Shown here: one piece after another, positions 42,766-50,281 of the stretch | Layout of the letters: every line of letters begins with the position of its first letter | Numbering within the stretch: the stretch's first letter is position 1 | DNA from: CAZNPH01 sp964574985 | GTDB lineage: Bacteria; Bacteroidota; Bacteroidia; Bacteroidales; SM23-62 | Direction of reading: 5' to 3' | Length of the DNA: 64,000 nt | Assembly: GCA_964574985.1 (NCBI GenBank) | Contig: CAZNPH010000010.1 | Span: 1-64,000, forward strand | Translations under genes and position numbers: made by a program | The notes under the pieces: model-generated | The model's database searches: none | What the model was told of the DNA's origin: nothing | What the model saw: only the letters and a program-made list of their open reading frames with translations

Positions 42766-44408
42766 ACAGATCCGGTCAGTTCACCGTCCTTCATCACCAG
42801 CATCCGGTCAGACATGTAATTGACCACCGCCAGGTCATGGGAAATGAAAATATAGGTGAGTCCGTACCCCTCCTTGAGATCATTCAGCAGATTGAGTATG
42901 TTCGCCTGTATGGACACATCGAGGGCCGACACACATTCATCGCAAATGATCAGCTCCGGTTCCACGGACAGGGCACGGGCAATGCCCAGTCTTTGTTTCT
43001 GCCCCCCTGAAAGCTCATGGGGATATCGGTGGTAATGTCCGGGCCCGAGCCGGACACGGCGCAGGATTTCCAGGGCCCGGGCCTTGCGCTCCCCCCGGGT
43101 GCTGCCGATCCCGTGTACCGTAAGCACTTCTTCCAGGGCATTCCCCGCAGTGAGTCCGGGATTCAGCGAAGCATCGGGATCCTGGAAAATGATCTGCATG
43201 CTTTTCCGGAAATTTTTCAGCTCTTTTCCTCCCAGAGAGTGGATGTCCCGGCCCCGGAAGAGGATTTCTCCGGAATCCGGTTGTACCAGCCGGATCAGCG
43301 ACCGTCCCAGGGTGGTTTTGCCGCTGCCCGACTCCCCGATGAGTCCGAGGGTCTCCCCGGAATATACTTCGAAACCCACATCGCGGACTGCAGGCACCGG
43401 AGGAGGTGATTTCCCGAACCAGGACGGTGGACGGCTGAACGAAACCTTCAGTCCCTTTACCGAAAGAAGGGGGACAGCGCTTTCATCCGGCCGGAAAGGT
43501 TTTTTTTCCGGTATGTCTTCCGGGACACGGCCGGTCATGAAATCTTCCACGGTCACCAGTCTGCGCGGTTTCCGGTCGGGGTGCGGCTGGCAGGACAACA
43601 AGCCCCTGGTATAGGGCTGCCGGGGGTTTTTCAGGATATTCCGGGCCGGACCCGATTCCACCGGGCGGCCGTTTTGCATGACCAGTATATGGTCTGCAAT
43701 GGTTTGGATCACGGACAGGTCATGGGTGATGAATATCATGGAAAGGGAATGTTGCTTTTGCAGTTCAGCAAGCAATTCCAGTATTTTCTTCTGCACACCG
43801 GTATCCAGGGCTGTGGTGGGTTCATCGGCGATCAGCAAATGGGGGTTGCCCGAGATGGCCATGGCGATCATGACCCGCTGCCGCTGTCCCCCCGACAACT
43901 GATGGGGATAACTTTTATATATCCGGGGTGGTGAGGGCAGACGCACCCGGTCCATCAGCCGGATCACCTCCCGGTATGCCGCCTTTCCGGAAAGCCCGTG
44001 ATAGAGTCTGACCGCTTCAGCGATCTGACAGCCGCAGGTAAGGACGGGATTCAAACTGGTCATGGGTTCCTGGAATATCATGGAGATCTGCCGGCCCCTG
44101 AAGGGAACAATTTCACGGCTGCTGAGGCTGGCCAGATCGACGGTTTTTTTTCCGGGCGGCCTGAAAAGGATCTGACCCCGGATGATGAATACGGGTGAAA
44201 GGAGCTGTACGATGGAAAGGGCGGTGATGGTTTTTCCCGATCCCGATTCACCCACGATCCCCAGGGTCCTGCCCCGTTCCACCCGGAAGCTGAGCCGGTG
44301 TACCAGGGGTGTGCCATGGCCGGCGGACAAACAAAGATCCCGCACCCGCAGGAGGGTCATGTCCCGGTTGTCCTGCCAGCCGCCGTTTTTTCTTCTGCTT
44401 TCGGTCAT
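42762..44408 (-). CDS. Fused dual-ATPase of an oligopeptide-type ABC transporter (OppD-OppF-like)
   Basis: The 548-residue protein contains two complete ABC ATPase halves. The first has Walker A GESGSGKT (about residues 55-62), LSGGQRQR and DEPTTALDT; the second repeats GESGSGKT, LSGGQKQR and DECVSALDV. The links PYTRGLLSCQPHPDRKPRRL are typical of the OppD C-terminus. Such fusions (GsiA/YejF style) power import of peptides, glutathione or similar solutes. No permease or binding protein is adjacent. The ATG at 44408 overlaps the stop of the upstream small gene (ATGA); an internal ATG at 44360 is an alternative start giving a more compact N-terminus. Confidence 0.88.
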   Translation of the reverse strand: MTESRRKNGGWQDNRDMTLLRVRDLCLSAGHGTPLVHRLSFRVERGRTLGIVGESGSGKTITALSIVQLLSPVFIIRGQILFRPPGKKTVDLASLSSREIVPFRGRQISMIFQEPMTSLNPVLTCGCQIAEAVRLYHGLSGKAAYREVIRLMDRVRLPSPPRIYKSYPHQLSGGQRQRVMIAMAISGNPHLLIADEPTTALDTGVQKKILELLAELQKQHSLSMIFITHDLSVIQTIADHILVMQNGRPVESGPARNILKNPRQPYTRGLLSCQPHPDRKPRRLVTVEDFMTGRVPEDIPEKKPFRPDESAVPLLSVKGLKVSFSRPPSWFGKSPPPVPAVRDVGFEVYSGETLGLIGESGSGKTTLGRSLIRLVQPDSGEILFRGRDIHSLGGKELKNFRKSMQIIFQDPDASLNPGLTAGNALEEVLTVHGIGSTRGERKARALEILRRVRLGPGHYHRYPHELSGGQKQRLGIARALSVEPELIICDECVSALDVSIQANILNLLNDLKEGYGLTYIFISHDLAVVNYMSDRMLVMKDGELTGSV

Positions 44409-44866
44409 CTGGCCGTTTTGCTGATGATCACCTTGTTGCCGGTAAGTTCTGTGTGCCAGGGCTCGTCCAGGACTTTCCGCGCATACCGGTAATACAACCG
44501 GGTCCTGATCGATGCCGGTCCGGGATCGTTGCGTTCCTTGAACTCTCCGCTGAACTCGTAGGATTCAGAGTAAATGTGGTAGCTGTGATATGTCCTGACA
44601 ATCTCTATCACCGTGGCGATGATCCTGTATACTTCACCCCGGTTGGTTTCGGAATATTCATCTTCGAATTCGTCATCGATCACACTGAAATTGATGATGT
44701 TGCTCAGATAATTGTCCCTTTTTTTTCCGAAACGGACCTGGTACACGAGTCCGCTCCCCGTGGTAAAATAATAGGTGTCCCCGGTCAGGATTTCCGGACT
44801 TTTCACCGGGTACGGCGGTGAGAAGGGTGTGTATTCCGGACTGATTATATCATGTCTTTCCGGCAT
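44405..44866 (-). CDS. Small conserved-looking protein, possibly DUF6934-type
   Basis: Read from ATG 44866, the 153-residue product runs MPERHDIISPEYTPF, then GDTYYFTTGSGLVYQVRFGKKRDNYLSNIINFSVIDDEF. It continues with GEVYRIIATVIEIVRTYHSYHIYSESYEF and TRLYYRYARKVLDEPW. This layout, a Phe/Tyr-rich strand start followed by an acidic Asp/Glu patch and a TRLYxR motif, resembles DUF6934, a small Bacteroidota family of unknown function; that match is from memory and weak. There is no signal peptide. The gene overlaps the radA 3' end by 17 bases and the next gene by four. An upstream ATG at 44974 would lie deep inside radA and was not chosen. Confidence 0.55.
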   Translation of the reverse strand: MPERHDIISPEYTPFSPPYPVKSPEILTGDTYYFTTGSGLVYQVRFGKKRDNYLSNIINFSVIDDEFEDEYSETNRGEVYRIIATVIEIVRTYHSYHIYSESYEFSGEFKERNDPGPASIRTRLYYRYARKVLDEPWHTELTGNKVIISKTAR

Positions 44867-46244
44867 GGCCGCGGGATGGTTTATGAATTTTCCTGAAAAG
44901 CTGCCGGACGATATCCCCGGTATTACCTGAAGGAATGACCTCGATCGTGCCCGGTTTCTGAACGGATTTACCATGCCGGGAAATAAAGATTCTTTCGAAA
45001 CCCAGTCTTTCTGCCTCGGCGATCCGGCGGTCTGTTCCGGGGACGGGGCGTATTTCTCCCGAAAGCCCTACTTCTGCGGCAAAGCAGGTTTTGCGCCCGA
45101 TGGGGACCTCCCTGGCAGATGAAAGCACGGATGCGACCACGGCCAGGTCAATGGCGGGATCTGAAACCCTGATGCCTCCCGCGATGTTGAGGAACACATC
45201 TTTGGTGGCCATCCTGAAACCGGCCCGTTTTTCCAGTACGGCCAGAAGCATGCCCAGCCTCCTGACGTCAAATCCGGTGGTGGATCGCTGCGGGGTGCCG
45301 TACGCGGCCGTGCTGACCAGGGCCTGTACCTCGATGAGGAAGGGCCTGATCCCTTCCAGGCTGGCGGCAATGGCTATCCCGTTCAGGGCTTCATCGTGAT
45401 CGGAGATCAGGATCTCGGAAGGATTTTTCACCCCGGCGAGTCCGTTCCCCCTCATCTCGAAAATCCCCAGGTCGGAGGTCGAACCGAAACGGTTCTTGAT
45501 CGCGCGGAGTATCCTGTATATATAGTGACGGTCTCCTTCGAACTGCAGCACGGTGTCAACCACATGTTCCAGGACCTTTGGCCCTGCCAGATGACCTTCT
45601 TTGTTGATGTGCCCGATGAGGATGGCCGGCAGGGAGGAACCTTTGCAGATCTCCTGGATCCTGGCTGTGCACTCCCTGATCTGGGAGATGCTCCCGGCAA
45701 ATGAATCCACCGTGTCTGTACTGAGGGTTTGTATGGAATCGATGATCAGAAGATCGGGCCCGAGTTTTTTGATGTGGTGGATGACCCCTTCCAGATCGGT
45801 TTCACAGAGTATATAGCAGTTATCATGCAGATGCCCGGTCCGGTCGGCCCGGATACGGATTTGTTGATTGCTCTCTTCCCCCGATACATAAAGGGTTTTC
45901 AGGTCCTTCATCCCCAGGGCGAGCTGCAAGGCGATGGTGGATTTTCCGATCCCCGGTTCCCCGCCGATCAGCACCAGCGACCCCGGAACGAGTCCGCCCC
46001 CCAGAATCCTGTCAAATTCTTCCATGCGGGTGGGAATCCTGTCATTTCCCGATGAAGGTATCCCGGAGATCCTGACGGGTTCCCGGGAGTCCTTCAGGGA
46101 ACGGGCCGGGGTTATTTTTTTTCTTTTGACCACCACTTCCTCCATATAGGTGTTCCATTCACCGCAGGACGGGCACCGGCCGATCCATTTGGGCGACTGG
46201 GCCCCGCAATTCTGGCAAACATATGTCGTCCCGGACTTGTTCAT
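44850..46244 (-). CDS. radA: DNA repair protein RadA
   Basis: The 464-residue protein has an N-terminal zinc finger (CQNCGAQSPKWIGRCPSCGEW), a RecA-like core with Walker A GGEPGIGKST near residues 98-107, and the RadA-specific KNRFGS motif (about residues 253-258). A Lon-like C-terminal domain follows (DVFLNIAGGIRVSDPAIDLAVVASVLSS). RadA (Sms) drives branch migration in recombination. The last 17 bases overlap the small gene downstream. The start at 46244 is 23 bases from the rfaE2 stop. The assignment is firm. Confidence 0.95.
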   Translation of the reverse strand: MNKSGTTYVCQNCGAQSPKWIGRCPSCGEWNTYMEEVVVKRKKITPARSLKDSREPVRISGIPSSGNDRIPTRMEEFDRILGGGLVPGSLVLIGGEPGIGKSTIALQLALGMKDLKTLYVSGEESNQQIRIRADRTGHLHDNCYILCETDLEGVIHHIKKLGPDLLIIDSIQTLSTDTVDSFAGSISQIRECTARIQEICKGSSLPAILIGHINKEGHLAGPKVLEHVVDTVLQFEGDRHYIYRILRAIKNRFGSTSDLGIFEMRGNGLAGVKNPSEILISDHDEALNGIAIAASLEGIRPFLIEVQALVSTAAYGTPQRSTTGFDVRRLGMLLAVLEKRAGFRMATKDVFLNIAGGIRVSDPAIDLAVVASVLSSAREVPIGRKTCFAAEVGLSGEIRPVPGTDRRIAEAERLGFERIFISRHGKSVQKPGTIEVIPSGNTGDIVRQLFRKIHKPSRGHAGKT

Positions 46245-46267
46245 ATTGATTGGTTCTGCTTGTTGTT

Positions 46268-46765
46268 TCAGGGATCCAGCGATCCGATCCTGCCGATCAG
46301 CCCGGAGCTTGATTGCCCTGGGGTCAGCGGGATGGTCAGTACCCGTCCCCCGTGACCGGTGACGGTCCCGTAACCGGCGATGTCTTCTGCCCGGTAATCA
46401 CCCCCTTTCACCAGTATATCCGGAACCAGCCCGGCGATCAGCCCTTCGGGGGTGTCCTCGCTGAACAGGGTAACATAATCCACAAAAAAAAGAGAAGCAA
46501 GGATCATGCTCCGGGAGGTTTCATCCAGCAGGGGGCGGCCCTTTCCTTTCAGCCGTCGTACCGACCCGTCCGAATTGAGTCCGATCACCAGAATGTCTCC
46601 CATGCCGGATGCTTTGCCAAGATATTCGATGTGTCCGCGGTGCAGGATATCAAAGCACCCGTTGGTGAATACCAGTTGTTTCCCTGCGGATCTCCAGCCT
46701 GAAGCCATCCGGGACAGTGTGCCGGCGGGAACGATTTTGGAACGGATTCTCTCAAGGTTCAGCAT
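46268..46765 (-). CDS. rfaE2: Standalone RfaE domain II, heptose 1-phosphate adenylyltransferase-type nucleotidyltransferase
   Basis: The 165-residue protein has the cytidylyltransferase-like fold of the HldE/RfaE adenylyltransferase half: FTNGCFDILHRGHIEYLGKA (HxGH motif), then GLNSDGSVRRLKGKGRPLLDE and GQSSSGLIGRI at the end. In two-domain HldE it activates heptose-1-phosphate with ATP to ADP-heptose for LPS core. Here the kinase half is absent and is probably encoded elsewhere. I chose ATG at 46765; upstream codons to 46894 show no family character. The gene follows panD (about 44 bases) on the same strand. The reaction is inferred from family and needs the partner kinase. Confidence 0.85.
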   Translation of the reverse strand: MLNLERIRSKIVPAGTLSRMASGWRSAGKQLVFTNGCFDILHRGHIEYLGKASGMGDILVIGLNSDGSVRRLKGKGRPLLDETSRSMILASLFFVDYVTLFSEDTPEGLIAGLVPDILVKGGDYRAEDIAGYGTVTGHGGRVLTIPLTPGQSSSGLIGRIGSLDP

Positions 46766-46808
46766 GATCGTGATGGGGGAAGCGGAATGTTCAAAGGCGG
46801 CAATGGTT

Positions 46809-47162
46809 TTATTTTGGGAGCTTGTTGGTTGCCGTGTCGGGAAATATGATTTTGGGTTCGAATGATTTCGCCTCCTCAAAATCCAGGGATGCATATGAGA
46901 TGATGATGATCACATCGCCAACCGAAACCTTTCTTGCCGCGGGCCCGTTCATGCAGATCACCCCGCTGCCCCGTTCACCCTTGATGACATAGGTTTCCAG
47001 TCTTTCCCCGTTGTTTACATTGACCACCTGCACCTTTTCATTGGGCAGGATGTCCGATGCATCCATCAGGTCTTCATCAATGGTGATGCTGCCTTCATAA
47101 TAGAGGTCTGCTTCCGTTACAGAAACCATGTGAATTTTCGACTTGACTACTTCGATTCTCAT
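46809..47162 (-). CDS. panD: Aspartate 1-decarboxylase precursor
   Basis: The 117-residue pro-enzyme makes beta-alanine for pantothenate. The N-terminus MRIEVVKSKIHMVSVTEADLYYEGSIT includes the self-cleavage site Gly24-Ser25, which generates the pyruvoyl cofactor. GERGSGVICMNGPAA further on is the conserved substrate region. It lies 12 bases after panC, so panC-panD are one unit, and rfaE2 follows. A minus-strand -7 element at 47170-47177 overlaps the panC stop codon and would give an almost leaderless panD message. Confidence 0.95.
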   Translation of the reverse strand: MRIEVVKSKIHMVSVTEADLYYEGSITIDEDLMDASDILPNEKVQVVNVNNGERLETYVIKGERGSGVICMNGPAARKVSVGDVIIIISYASLDFEEAKSFEPKIIFPDTATNKLPK

Positions 47163-47169
47163 AGTTCTG

Positions 47170-47177
47170 CAAAGTTA
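47170..47177 (-). promoter_or_regulatory. Possible -7 element for panD overlapping the panC stop
   Basis: The minus strand reads TAACTTTG, an exact TAnnTTTG match whose TAA is the panC stop codon. A start of transcription near 47164 would lie next to the panD ATG at 47162. Chance occurrence is possible because panD can also be read from panC. Confidence 0.35.
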
Positions 47178-48026
47178 ATAAGAAAATTTAACATTGTCGA
47201 TCAATCGTACCGCTCCCACCCGGGCGGCAATGCATGCAGCTGCACCGGGATGTTTGGCCGGATTCCGGACCGGGTGGAAACTGTGTTCATCGACGATCTC
47301 AAAATATTCCAGCCGGATTCCGGGCTGCTCACGGAAACGTTCCCGGACAAAAGCCTTGATCCGGGGTGTATTTTCTGACCTGCCCAGATCCCTGACCCGG
47401 AAGAGCGTCCGGGGGATGATAAGGGCCGTTTGTCTTTGCTCTCCGGTGAGCAGCTGGTTGCGTGAGCTCATGGCCAGGCCGTCCGGTTCACGGATGATGG
47501 GGCATCCGATAATTTCTGCAGACCAGTTCAATTGTTCCCCGAGCTTCCGGATCACGGCCAGCTGCTGGAGGTCTTTGCTGCCGAAATATGCCCTGTCGGG
47601 TTTCAGGATGTCAATCAGGTTGCTGACAGCCTTGGCCACCCCGTTGAAATGCCCGGGCCGGAATTTTCCTTCCAGGACCTTGTCCAGATGACACAGGTCA
47701 AACACGCGGGTATCTTCCTCAGGATACATTTCTTCCACGGTAGGGGCAAACACAAAATCCGGTCCGTACGCTTCCAGTATTTCCAGGTCCCTTTCCAGGT
47801 CCCCGGGATAGTCCTCCAGGTCTTTTTGCTCGTTGAATTGTGCGGGGTTGACAAATATGCTGACCACGGTGGCGTCATTTTCCCTGACCGAGCGGCCGAT
47901 AAGGGAAAGATGACCTTTATGCAGTGCACCCATGGTGGGGACAAATCCAAGGTTTTGACCCCGTTCTCTTATCCCGGCGGCGGCTTCCCCGGCCTCCCGC
48001 CTTTTGATGATGACCTTTACCGGCAT
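47175..48026 (-). CDS. panC: Pantoate-beta-alanine ligase
   Basis: The 283-residue enzyme joins pantoate and beta-alanine with ATP. The nucleotide-binding motif PTMGALHKGHLSL (HxGH) lies near residues 30-42. VFVNPAQFNEQKDLEDYPG and the SSRNQLLTGEQR segment of the KMSKS-like loop are intact. I chose ATG at 48026 because the sequence starts with MPVKVIIKRREA as in the family; the upstream frame to 48215 is not coding-like. panD follows directly, making the last two steps of pantothenate synthesis a pair. The divergent neighbour is the glycogen-synthase-like gene. Confidence 0.94.
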   Translation of the reverse strand: MPVKVIIKRREAGEAAAGIRERGQNLGFVPTMGALHKGHLSLIGRSVRENDATVVSIFVNPAQFNEQKDLEDYPGDLERDLEILEAYGPDFVFAPTVEEMYPEEDTRVFDLCHLDKVLEGKFRPGHFNGVAKAVSNLIDILKPDRAYFGSKDLQQLAVIRKLGEQLNWSAEIIGCPIIREPDGLAMSSRNQLLTGEQRQTALIIPRTLFRVRDLGRSENTPRIKAFVRERFREQPGIRLEYFEIVDEHSFHPVRNPAKHPGAAACIAARVGAVRLIDNVKFSY

Positions 48027-48147
48027 ATGGTTTTCCTTCAAACAGGCGCAATTTAGAAAAATCTGCCGAACCTGGGAACAGATTCCGGCTTTTGGGATGG
48101 CTGTGTCAACAAAAGCGTGAAAAAATAAGATTCTCAGGATTTTTTCG

Positions 48148-48155
48148 TAATTTTG
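48148..48155 (+). promoter_or_regulatory. Bacteroidota -7 promoter element for the 48187-52117 operon
   Basis: TAATTTTG matches TAnnTTTG exactly and lies 31 bases before the start of the glycogen-synthase-like gene. It would drive the three-gene operon with DUF4270 and glmS. No clear -33 element was recognised. Confidence 0.5.
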
Positions 48156-48186
48156 CAAAATATTTCCATATACAGGCATCAAGTCC

Positions 48187-49017
48187 ATGAACAGCATGAA
48201 AGTATTATATGTCAATCAGGAAATTACTCCGTATTTGCGTGAAACCGAGATGTCAAGAATAGGGAGGTACCTGCCTCAGGGAATTCAGGAAAAAGGAAGG
48301 GAAATACGTACTTTCATGCCGAAATACGGATGCATCAATGAACGAAGGAACCAGCTTCACGAAGTGATCAGGCTTTCCGGGATGAACCTGATCATTGATG
48401 ACACGGATCATCCCCTGATCATCAAGGTTGCTTCCATACAGGCAGCCCGCATGCAAGTCTATTTCATCGACAACGAGGAATATTTTCAAAGGAAATACAA
48501 GCTGAAAGATGCAAAAGGCCGGTATTTCCCTGACAATGATGAGCGGGCGATCTTTTTCGCCCGGGGGGTTCTGGAGACGGTCAGAAAACTGAGATGGTCG
48601 CCCGATCTCGTCCATTGCCACGGATGGTTTACCTCCCTGGTTCCCCTGTACCTGAAAAAAGTGTATGCCGATGACCCTCTGTATTCCGATGCCAAAGTCA
48701 TATTGTCGGTGTACAAGGATGATTTTGCCGGGTCTCTGGATGAAGGCATTCCGCAAAAAGTCCTGCAGGAGGGGATCTCCCGGGCAGACATTCGCTCCCT
48801 GAAGAACCCGACCTATGAAAACCTGATGAAACTGGCCATAGATCATTCGGATGCGATCATCAGTGGCAGCAAGGACATCAATAAAAACCTGGAAGAATAT
48901 ATTAAAAAGTCCGCTCACCCCGTTCTGGAATATACCGGAGAGAACGAGTACATCGACCGGTATTCAGAATTCTATGATGAAATTTTAACCCAAACCGCTG
49001 ATATCCAGGATGAGTGA
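48187..49017 (+). CDS. Truncated glycogen/starch synthase-like (GT5 N-terminal domain) protein
   Basis: The 276-residue protein matches only the N-terminal catalytic domain of GT5 glycogen synthases: MKVLYVNQEITPYLRETEMSR, then GREIRTFMPKYGCI, an ERAIFFARGVLETVRKL region, PDLVHCHGWFTSLVPLYLK, and ADIRSLKNPTYENLMKLAIDHSDAIISGSK. The glucose-binding KxGGL motif expected about residue 20 is missing (LRETEMSRIGRYLP stands there). The whole C-terminal nucleotide-binding half of a GT-B enzyme is also absent. It is therefore unlikely to make glycogen alone. It overlaps the DUF4270 gene by eight bases, which ties it to that gene. The ATG at 48196 is an alternative start. The function is unknown. Confidence 0.8.
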   Translation: MNSMKVLYVNQEITPYLRETEMSRIGRYLPQGIQEKGREIRTFMPKYGCINERRNQLHEVIRLSGMNLIIDDTDHPLIIKVASIQAARMQVYFIDNEEYFQRKYKLKDAKGRYFPDNDERAIFFARGVLETVRKLRWSPDLVHCHGWFTSLVPLYLKKVYADDPLYSDAKVILSVYKDDFAGSLDEGIPQKVLQEGISRADIRSLKNPTYENLMKLAIDHSDAIISGSKDINKNLEEYIKKSAHPVLEYTGENEYIDRYSEFYDEILTQTADIQDE

Positions 49018-50278
49018 CTTTTTTGACCGCTGCTTGTTGATTTCCTCCCTGTTTCTTTTGCTCACCGGCTGCCAGGAAGATCCGGGTATCATCGGTCGGG
49101 ATATCCTGCCGGATCCGGATGGGATCCCATTCAGGAAAGACTCGGCGGAAATGGTCAGCACCATGACCGTCCGTGCCGATTCCATCGTATCCAGCCACAA
49201 GGATGCCCAGTTGCTGGGGGATATATACGACCCTGTTTTCGGATACTCCAAAGCGGAATTCATTACCCGGTACGGGAACACGGGAACCACCCACAGTTTC
49301 GGCACCAATCCGGAAGTGGATTCCGTGATCCTGACCCTGTACAATTATTATTATTTCGGGGATGACGATGCCCTGATCAGGGCCAGGGTGTATGAGTTTA
49401 CCGGCGATCTGCGGGGCGACACCAACTATTATTCCAATTTTGATGTAACCGGACTCTATAACGCGGGCGGACTGGGAAGTGTGCAGTTTTACCCGGCCGA
49501 TACCCTTGTCCGCATCCGCATTGAAAACCAGCAATACTTCGACCGCATACTGAATGCCGAAGACACCCTTTTCCGCAGTTACGAACTGTTCCGTGAGGAA
49601 TTCAGGGGATTGTACATAACCGCTGAAGATCCGGGACAGGGGGGTGCGGTTGTGTATTTCAACCTTTCCGATCCCTTGTCTGCCATGCACATCTATTACA
49701 AAAACGACGATCATGATTCACTCAGTTATGAATTCGGGATATCAGCCAATTATCCCAATCTGAACCTGTTCAGCCATGATTACCGGGGTACGCCGGTTGA
49801 ACCGTACCTGAACGATATGCCGGGAAATGATTCGATCCTGTTTTTGCAGGCCCTGGGGGGTCTCCGGGCCATGATCCGTTTTCCCGCGATTGACAAGTGG
49901 AGGGATTCGGCCGATGTGGCCGTCAACAGGGCGGAACTTTCGCTCACGCCCGTTTTTGACAACCGGTACGATATCCCTCCCGGGGCAAGGCCCGAAGCCC
50001 TGAGTCTGTTTACCCTCGGGAAGGACGGCCGGTTGAAGTACCTCTATGATTATCTGCTCAATCCGGATGGCTTCGGCGGTGAATACAATGATGCAAAAAA
50101 TGTATACATCTTTAACATTACATATCATCTTCAGCACCTGATCCGGAACGCGGACACCGGCAGCGATTTTGTCCTGACCGTCCGCAGCAATGCATCCAGG
50201 CAAAGGACCATTCTGGAGGGAGGCGCCTCTCTCAGGGATCATCCGGTCCGGCTGAAGATCGTGTACTCAAAACTTTGA
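49010..50278 (+). CDS. DUF4270 family outer-membrane lipoprotein
   Basis: The 422-residue protein has a type II signal ending in LLLLTGC (Cys about residue 21). The mature part carries the DUF4270 hallmarks: IIGRDILPDPDGIPFRKDS, then STMTVRADSIVSSHKDAQLLGDIYDPVFGYSKAEFITRY and VDSVILTLYNYYYFGDD, and the later DKWRDSADVAVNRAELSL segment. These proteins are common in Bacteroidota and have no known activity. The start overlaps the glycogen-synthase-like gene by eight bases, and glmS begins three bases after the stop, so the three genes are tightly coupled. Confidence 0.88.
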   Translation: MSDFFDRCLLISSLFLLLTGCQEDPGIIGRDILPDPDGIPFRKDSAEMVSTMTVRADSIVSSHKDAQLLGDIYDPVFGYSKAEFITRYGNTGTTHSFGTNPEVDSVILTLYNYYYFGDDDALIRARVYEFTGDLRGDTNYYSNFDVTGLYNAGGLGSVQFYPADTLVRIRIENQQYFDRILNAEDTLFRSYELFREEFRGLYITAEDPGQGGAVVYFNLSDPLSAMHIYYKNDDHDSLSYEFGISANYPNLNLFSHDYRGTPVEPYLNDMPGNDSILFLQALGGLRAMIRFPAIDKWRDSADVAVNRAELSLTPVFDNRYDIPPGARPEALSLFTLGKDGRLKYLYDYLLNPDGFGGEYNDAKNVYIFNITYHLQHLIRNADTGSDFVLTVRSNASRQRTILEGGASLRDHPVRLKIVYSKL

Positions 50279-50281
50279 ATC

